Both the position numbers and the translations under genes were made by a program. From NCBI GenBank assembly GCA_039602395.1, contig JBCNJP010000257.1, positions 1 to 64,000 on the forward strand: a DNA stretch of 64,000 nucleotides, read 5' to 3'. Shown piece after piece: positions 57,160 through 64,000 of this stretch; position 1 is the stretch's first letter; the number at the start of each line of letters is the position of its first letter. Under the pieces are notes generated by a model, which was not told the origin of the DNA, made no database searches, and saw nothing but the letters and a program-made list of their open reading frames with translations. This DNA is from Deinandra increscens subsp. villosa. Lineage: Eukaryota > Streptophyta > Magnoliopsida > Asterales > Asteraceae.

Positions 57160-60027
57160 GAATTCCTTCTAAGGCTCAAATAAGTGGGCATACTTCGCAT
57201 ATCAATTTCAGATTCCCAAGTGTATCTGGACCTCGAAGAGTATCCCATTTTACTTTCACCAAAGGAATCCGTTTCCTCCTCAATTTCTTCACTATTTGTA
57301 CCAGAATCTCAACAGGTTGCTCTGAAAAGTGAAGCTTTCATCAACACGGATATCCTTTAACGGAGTTACTAGTGTTTCATCCATTATACACTTTCCTAAA
57401 TTTGAGACATGAAACACATCGTGAATTCCACTTAGTTCCTTTGGTAACTACAATCGATAGGCAACAATTTCAATTTCTTCAATAACCTTAACGCACCAAT
57501 GTAGCGAGGACTTAACTTTCCACGCTTACTAAATCGAATCACTACCTCCAAGGTGATACTATTAACATGACCATATCACCTTTTCAAACTTTCGAGGCTT
57601 TTGACGCCTATCAGCATAACTCTTTTGTCTATCTTGAGCAACCTTAAGCCTTTCCCGAATTTGCTTTATCTTTTTAGTTGTTTCAACAACCACTTCTGGT
57701 CCAGTTAATTGCCCTTCATCAACTTCTGACCAGCAGAATAGTGTACGACACTTCCAACCATACAACGCCTCAAACGGTGCTGCCTTTATATCTAGTGACA
57801 ACTATTGTTGTACGAAAATTCCATTAGAGGCAAATGTTTATCCCAGTTAACACCGAATTCAATAGCACATGCTCGAAGCATGTCCTCCAATGTTTGGATA
57901 GTTCTTTCACTTTGTCCATCTGTCTGAGGATGATAAGCTGTACTCAAATTCAACTTCGTTCCCGTCGCTTGCTGAAAACTTTTCCAAAAAATGGGATGTG
58001 AACCAACTGTCTCTCTCGGACACAATCGACAGTTGTACACCATGTAATTAAAAAATCTCTTTAACATACAGCTTAGCCAATTACTCCATTGAGTATATCT
58101 CTTTTATTAGCGAAAAGTGAGCTGACTTAGTCAGACGATCCACTATAACCCATATGGTATCTTTATCGTTGCTTGTTCTGGGCAACTTAGTTACAAAGTC
58201 CATTGTGACTAACTCCCATTTCCATAATGGTAGTTCTAACTTCTGCAGATATCCAGAGTGTTTTTGGTGTTCTGCCTTCTCCTGCAAACACGTGGAACAC
58301 CTCTCAACAAATTCTGCTATATTCTTCTTCATACTTGGCCACCAATAATTCGCCTTCCAAATTATGGTACATTTTGTCACCACCAGGACGCATCATATAT
58401 TTTGACTATATGTGCCTCTCTGAGAATTAATTCCCATAATCCTCCTTTCTTTGGTATCCATATTCGATATCCCAATCGGACTACATCATCAGACCCTCTG
58501 GTTAAGCTTTTTTACACCATAGTCCTTTCCTCCTTGTCCAATTCCTGACTTTCTAATTGCTCCTTTTGAACTCTTAGAATATCGTCCATTAAACTTACAC
58601 GCACATACAATCTCATGGCCTGGACATGAAGTGGCTTTATTCTTTCTTTTCTGCTGAAAGCATCGGCCACCACATTGGTCTTTCCCGGATGGTATCAGAT
58701 CTCACATTCATAATCTCTTAAAGTCTCCATCCAACGTCTTTGCCTCATGTTCAATTCATTCTGACTGAACAGATGTTGGAGCCTTCTGTGATCAGAATGT
58801 ACAACAAATTTAGTGCCATACAAATAATGACGTCAAATTTTCAAAGCAAAGATCACCGCAGCCAATTCCAAGTCATGGGTGGTATAGTTCTTTTCATACG
58901 TCTTCAATTGCCTGGACGCGTAAGTGATAACATTTTCTCTTTGCATTAACACGCTTCCTAATCCATTGATAGAGGCATCACAATAAACGATAAAAGCTTC
59001 AGATCCATTTGTCAATGATAGAATTGGAGCAGATTTCAAATTTCATCTTCAATAATTCAAATGCATCCGTGTGCTTTTGCTTCCACTCAAATTTAGCATT
59101 CTTCTGAGTTAAAGCAGTTAATGGCATAGTAATCTTGGAGGAGTCTTGAATAAACCTTCTGTAGTAACCTGCCAGCCCTAAGAAATGTCTTATCTCAGTT
59201 GGGGATTTTGGTTGTTCCCATTTCATCACAACATCAACCTTAGCAAGATCCACTTGAATACCTGCCTCGCTTACCACATGTCCCATAAATTGAACTTCTC
59301 GCTACCAGAAATCACATTTAGAGAACTTAGCATACAGGTTTTTTTGACTCAGTAATTCCAATACTCTTCTTAGATGTTGCACATGCTCTTTCTCTATCCA
59401 TGAATTAATCAGAATGTCAACAATTAAGACAATCGCGAACTTGTCTAAGTAGGGGTTACAGACTCGGTTCATGAGATCCATAAACACTGTTGGTGCATTA
59501 GTTAGCCCAAATGGCATAACTGTTAACTCATAGTGTCCATATCTTGTCCTGAACGCTGTCTTTGGTATATCTTCCTCTTTACTCTCACTTGATGATATCC
59601 TGATCTTAAATCTATTTTAGAAAAATAGCTTGCTCCTTGCAGTTGGTCAAATAAGTCGTTGATTTTTTGGAAGAGGATACCTGTTCTTGATAGTTACATG
59701 ATTCAGATCACGGTAGTCTATGCACATTCTTATTGAGGCATCCTTCTTTTTAACAAATAATACTGGTGCTCCCCAAGGTGAACTACTTGGTCTAATGAAT
59801 CCTTTGTCTAACAATTCTTGAAGTTAACTCCTTAATTCTTGCATCTTCGAAGGTGCAAGTCTGTACGGTGGCTTTGCTATTGGCGCAGTCCCTGGCATCA
59901 ATTCGATTGGAAACTCCACTTGTCTTTCTGGTGGCAAACCTGGTAATTCTTCTGGGAATACATCAGCATACTCAGAAACTACTGGTACGTCATCCAGCTT
60001 CTTTTCTTTAAGATCTTCCACAATGCA
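57160..60027 (-). pseudogene. Ty3/Gypsy pol pseudogene (RT, RNase H, integrase)
   Basis: Read from 60027 downward on the minus strand. First comes the protease-RT linker with [19 protein letters not shown] (near 59950), then RT with MPFGLTNAP (59517). The active site reads LIVDIL instead of the usual (Y/F)(I/V)DDIL, so one catalytic aspartate is lost. RT-RNase H linker HFLGLAGYYRRFI follows near 59180, then RNase H with VYCDAS (near 58985). The integrase zinc module (CSTCLQEK, near 58290), MDFVTKLP and DRLTKSAHF follow, and then [23 protein letters not shown] near 57920. Last is a decayed C terminus with RGKLSPRYIG (57520) and YTWESE (57210). Several stops and frame changes break it. Order PR-RT-RH-IN is Ty3/Gypsy, in the style of chromovirus Tekay/Del. 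Confidence 0.88.
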
Positions 60028-63000
60028 TGTGAAAACCCGTAAGTTTCCTAAGTCAAATCATATAATAATACGTATAATTAACTGTTTCTGTGCGCATAAA
60101 TCTGTGTTCTAGTTAACGTAGATAACTTAATATGCATCTATCCGTTAGTCTTGGTGTAACCCTAATTTAATATCTCGACAATCGACCTTGAAAACAAGAA
60201 TATTATATATATGATCGGTGGAACTTCAATAATAAGAAACATTTCACAACAATATATGTGATGTAATATAGAAAGAGTTTTTATATTATCTTGTCACCTT
60301 TGTAGTATTTTGCATACGTTCAAAGTTCATGTCACTATTTGACGTAAAATGATCATTTAACGATAACGTTTATCCATTTATTTACCGACTACGTCAAATA
60401 ATAAATCATTTTAACGTTTAGTATTTTTATAACGAAAAACCATTAGGTTTTTATATAAAACAATCAACGTAAACGTTTTTCACCATTTAACACCCTTTGA
60501 CTTTAAACAAGACTTGAATCCCTTATTTTTCCCAACCATGATTTATTATCTTTCATGCACATTCATTTCCATGCATGATCAAATCCAATTGTCACCTTTG
60601 ATCATATTGTCTTTCGTGATCAAAACCCGACACCCGACAATTAGTAACCAACATTAGTAGTAATCCACCACCCTTATCTTAACCTACTACTAATCTTCTA
60701 CTAATTAAACCAAGCACTATTCATTTGTACCATGAACCAACATAATCATCATGTAGCCACCCTAAGACTTCTTACACACCCACCCTAGCATGTACCATAA
60801 GATTCTAGTTGACCTTCTCCTCCCCTCTCCATGCTCCTAGAAACCGCCCCCCCCCCTTGCTCCCTCTCTCCCTCACGGTTTGAACCACAAACCGCCACCA
60901 CCACCTTTCCATTTAAAACAAACCCTTTATTTCCTTCTTTTGTGCAATCATATATAAACCAACTTAAAGAGGAAACCCTAGACACACTTTCTTTTGCCTC
61001 CCACCATCAAACACACACTCTTTCTCTCCCTCTCCCCAAACCCGTCGGCCCCCTCTCTCTCTACTCTCTCTCTAGCTTTTCTTCATCCAAACACAAGTTC
61101 ACTTGAAGATCAAAGCTACAAGGAGCAACAAGGAAGCAAGATCAAGCCTCCATCACCCTCATTTTTTGTTTTCTCAAGTTAGTATACTTCATTTCTTACT
61201 TTTCTACTAGATTTTAATGTTAGATGAAACCCTTGTATGCATTAACACTCCTACATCAAGTCTTGGTTAAAATGGTGACTTTAAACTTATATTTTCTTCT
61301 ATGATGATAATAACTTACATGTTTAGTCATACTCTTGCTAGATCTAGTAAATATTATGGTTCTACTAGAGATTTCATATATTTTGAAACCCTTGTATGCT
61401 ACATTATGCAAATCCATAAAAAAACATGTGTTGATATGCTAGTATGTGTAAGATATGCCTTGGTTTTATGAACAAACCACTAGATCCGAAATTTATGACT
61501 CTTGGAACCCTAGGTCCGAAATTTTTAACATGTTAGAAGGTTGTGGATAGCACCATACGACTTATTGATATGTTTGGACGGCTAAATCTATAAAAATAAC
61601 CTACTAAAAAGATCCGGAAACTATAGATAAATTAGGGCTAATTTAGGTCAGAAACTTTGACCCCTCATAAAGTGATTTTAAAGTATGTTTTTAGTCATAA
61701 AAAACCCTAGTACAAGATCCCTTTTGAAAATAGCTAAATTTGGGGAAGAACGGGACCAAAAATGGACACTTTACGGGCCCGGAAACCTCGTTTTTGTAAA
61801 GGTATACAAATACAGGTTACAACTGATCTTTAACACCTTTAGGGACTTTAGATGACTTATAATGAGTTTACAAAGTGTTTTGGTAGTTTACAAAGCCTTA
61901 AACGAGTCACAGGATCGAAACCGGCTAAATCTGACACATACCGGCAAAACCGACAAAACTAGAAAAGTGAACACTTGAACTTGTACATTCTGATTTCCTA
62001 TGGCCATTATGATGAAAATAAATGTTTATTTATTATTTGGTCAATTTCTATAGTCATTTTTAGAAAAACCGTGAAGTACGGTTAAAACCGGCAAAAAAGC
62101 ACGTTTTGACCTAAAACTATCGTTTCTTCCTTTAAAGGTCTTATGAACTCATATGATAATCACTTGGAAGTATAAACTATTTCTAAACTAATATTTATCG
62201 TGGATATAATTAATATTTTGATTATAAAGTAATAAATATTTATTTGCAATAAATATTTCCTTAAGGTCAACAAAGTCATATCACATTAATGGGTTACCCT
62301 AACACCAAGACTTGACCAACCAAATTGGAGTGGCTTAGATGTCAACCCAATTTCTATGTTCTAAGTTGTCTTTTAACATTGCATAGGACTGCTTACTTGC
62401 CTACCTTACTGAATTACTTGTATTCAGGTGAGTTTTCACGGCCCCTTTCATTTAACTGTTTTAATACTTGGGGGAGAATTCATTACAAACATAAATCATT
62501 GCCTGACAAATAGATTACTTGTTACCTTATCGATTACATGATCTTTTCTAGTCCAAATCATATTGTATCATGCTTGTTCATGTTATGATGAAACCCCACT
62601 ATTAGTTGAATCCGATTAATTTACAAAGAGAAACGATGACTCGTGGATAGATCTATCGGGTTAACGCCCCTGCTCTGATTGGTAGCTCCAATCCTGACTC
62701 CGTGTTAATAGTCAAAAGGGTACATACCGTTATATTTGGCCATGCGGTACTGTTGGACATAGTATCATGAGTGGGTAATCAGTTAGTTTCGGAATTCAAG
62801 GTTCATGGTAATTTATAAAACAGTATCTAAACGAATTGTCAAACGATGGAATGATTATATCAAACTCTGCTTATCAAACTTTACTTGCATGCTATCTAAA
62901 CCTGTGAACTCACCAACTTTATGTTGACTCGTTTTAGTATATGAATTCTCAGGTGATTGAACGTGCTGCATTCAGGACATCATATCATTTAGGACCTGCA

Positions 63001-63294
63001 TTTTCTTATTCTGGAGTCATAGTCAAACTGAGATGCTCTTTTGGAGATTTCATTGCATAACGCCTAAGGGCGTCATGTTCTCAAATCTTTTGAAATATGA
63101 TTGTTTTTGTAACAATTAAGACAAATATACTTTCACTTCTATTTCCGCTGCAACTTTGAATGAAACTCCATATTTTGAATTAACTTAACTTTTTAAACGG
63201 CTCTAGTTGTTGAATCATCCAGAGGTCGTTCTATGTAATCTTGACTGTGATCCATCTCGCACGCACCCGACACAATAATTACCGGGGTGTGACA
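60028..63294 (+). mobile_element. 5' LTR of a plus-strand Gypsy element that runs off the window
   Basis: Starts TGTGAAAACCCGTAAG at 60028, directly interrupting the minus-strand pol frame, and ends CCGGGGTGTGACA at 63294 (3,267 bp). A TATA-like CATATATAAACC lies near 60949, followed by a CT-rich leader stretch. The late part shares GGTGAGTTTTCACGGCCCC (near 62427) and a following TTGGGGGAGAATT with the solo LTR 29856-55529. The duplicated target (ATGCA on the left) cannot be checked on the right. Confidence 0.88.
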
Positions 63295-63297
63295 GAT

Positions 63298-63310
63298 TGG
63301 TATCAGAGCC
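63298..63310 (+). other. Primer-binding site (initiator Met tRNA)
   Basis: TGGTATCAGAGCC starts three bases after the LTR end. Confidence 0.92.
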
Positions 63311-63426
63311 AAGGTTATAGAGAACTAGGTTGCATACTAGAACTTAGTCTATAGCCTAACGCTCTGCTAGCCCCACCTCTTCAGAAGTAAACTGAAGCAC
63401 CTAACCCAGTAGCTGTTGAAGAAGCC

Positions 63427-63860
63427 ATGAAGGACCCAAAGGTTCCCTATCTAAGCAGGCTGAGTAAAGCCAAGAACGAGGAACAGTTCGGTAAGTTCGT
63501 AAACCTTCTGAAACAACTGCATATTAACTTGTCCTTTGTGGAAGTCCTTTCTCAAATGCCGAAGTAAACAAAATTCATGAAAGACTTCCTGACCAACAAA
63601 TGTAAAATCGTTGAACTCAATTCCGTCAGCTTAGGGGAAGAATGCTCTTCCATTCTGTCTAGCACGATTCCCCGAAAGCAACTGGATCCTGGCAGTTTCA
63701 CACTACTGTGTGTAGTTGGGAACATTGCGGTTTTAAACGCACTTGCTGATCTAGGGGCTAGTATAAACCTTATGCCATACTCCATGTTCAACAAACTGAA
63801 CCTCGGTAAACACACACCCACCAGGATGAGCATCTAGTTGGTTGACCAGTCAGTTAGGTA
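63427..63860 (+). pseudogene. Athila/Tat-like Gag-protease remnant
   Basis: After the leader, frames read VPYLSRLSKAKNEEQFGKFV, then a stop near 63568, then KFMKDFLTNKCKIVELNSVSL. A retropepsin follows with ALADLGASINLMPYSMF and the TPTRMSI strand, ending in a stop at 63835. The D-x-G-A-S-I-N-L-M-P form is typical of Athila/Tat proteases. Almost all of Gag is absent between the primer site and this point, so the element is an internal-deletion derivative or a junction with another element. Confidence 0.75.
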
Positions 63861-64000
63861 GGAGAGTTCGTTTTGTTGGATTTTGGTGTTGTAGGATCGT
63901 TAATAGTTATGATTAAACTAAAACAATAACCCTCTACTTGTAAATATAACCCTGCGGAATTAAATTTATACTTCACTTTACTCTAGCAGATTTAGTTCTC
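63861..64000. other. Unassigned end of the window
   Basis: TGTTGGATTTTGGTG (63873) could be the first bases of another LTR, but nothing else is available to test it. Confidence 0.25.

Larger units (their letters stand above)
28762..60027 (-). mobile_element. Minus-strand Ty3/Gypsy element (truncated), host of the nested cluster
   Basis: The 3' LTR starts at 57126 (TGTAACAACC on the minus strand, after a G-rich polypurine run), continues to 55530, and resumes from 29855 to its end at 28762 (GGGGGTGTGACA). The gap is exactly the solo LTR with its CCTAC duplication. Pol remnants occupy about 57160-60027, and the element is cut at 60027 by another LTR. Without the inserts the LTR is about 2.3 kb. 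Confidence 0.8.

Noticed and set aside
60831..61182. Open frames in the CT-rich part of the LTR at 60028-63294
   Set aside because: Low-complexity leader sequence typical of these LTRs; no conserved domain.

Overview
This is nuclear DNA of a flowering plant, almost certainly a dicot. It is AT-rich, has spliced genes with GT/AG introns, and is dominated by plant retrotransposons using the TGGTATCAGAGC primer-binding site. The style of the Ty3/Gypsy LTRs and of the MULE GRF-finger partner gene suggests Asteraceae, but that is a weak inference from memory. Only one ordinary host gene looks intact: an eight-coding-exon PP2C protein phosphatase (7635-9473, minus strand). A truncated TAF8-like gene without an ATG lies head to head with it (10524-about 11030).

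Left part (1-11 kb): a frameshifted MULE fragment; a very young 2.5 kb LTR element whose single ORF joins Gag and protease directly to an integrase-type chromodomain (1382-3874); and a decayed hAT element (4126-7116) inside a 70 bp minisatellite. PP2C and the TAF8 remnant follow.

Middle part (11-28 kb): a Ty3 gag pseudogene; an older pol-less Copia element (12861-19707, TSD GATAT) that carries an inserted inverted LTR pair and three tandem hairpins with different but self-complementary stems; and a 2.5 kb Gypsy LTR (20670-27966) split by a structurally intact MULE (21069-25883, 9 bp TSD TATATATTA) that encodes a spliced MuDRA-type transposase and a convergent GRF zinc-finger gene.

Right part (28-64 kb) can be resolved into nested insertions from terminal motifs and target duplications. 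A minus-strand Gypsy element (28762-60027, truncated) is broken in its LTR by a MITE (29408-29786) and by a plus-strand solo LTR (29856-55529, TSD CCTAC). That solo LTR was opened at a (TA)n tract by a 2.65 kb near-perfect composite palindrome (30395-33044) and an 11.3 kb Helitron (33073-44389), and further along by a very recent intact Copia element (46698-54985, TSD GACAA). The Helitron holds a second solo LTR (34484-37157, TSD CATAT), a SINE (37767-38187, 16 bp TSD) and a three-copy 435 bp tandem repeat. The minus-strand pol is finally cut by another Gypsy LTR (60028-63294) that leads into an Athila-like protease remnant and off the window.

Themes: several insertions are recent (LTR pairs nearly identical), the (TA)n tract was hit repeatedly, and several LTRs and leaders contain reiterated short motifs or hairpins. 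All boundaries were read by eye from the sequence; no similarity searches were run.
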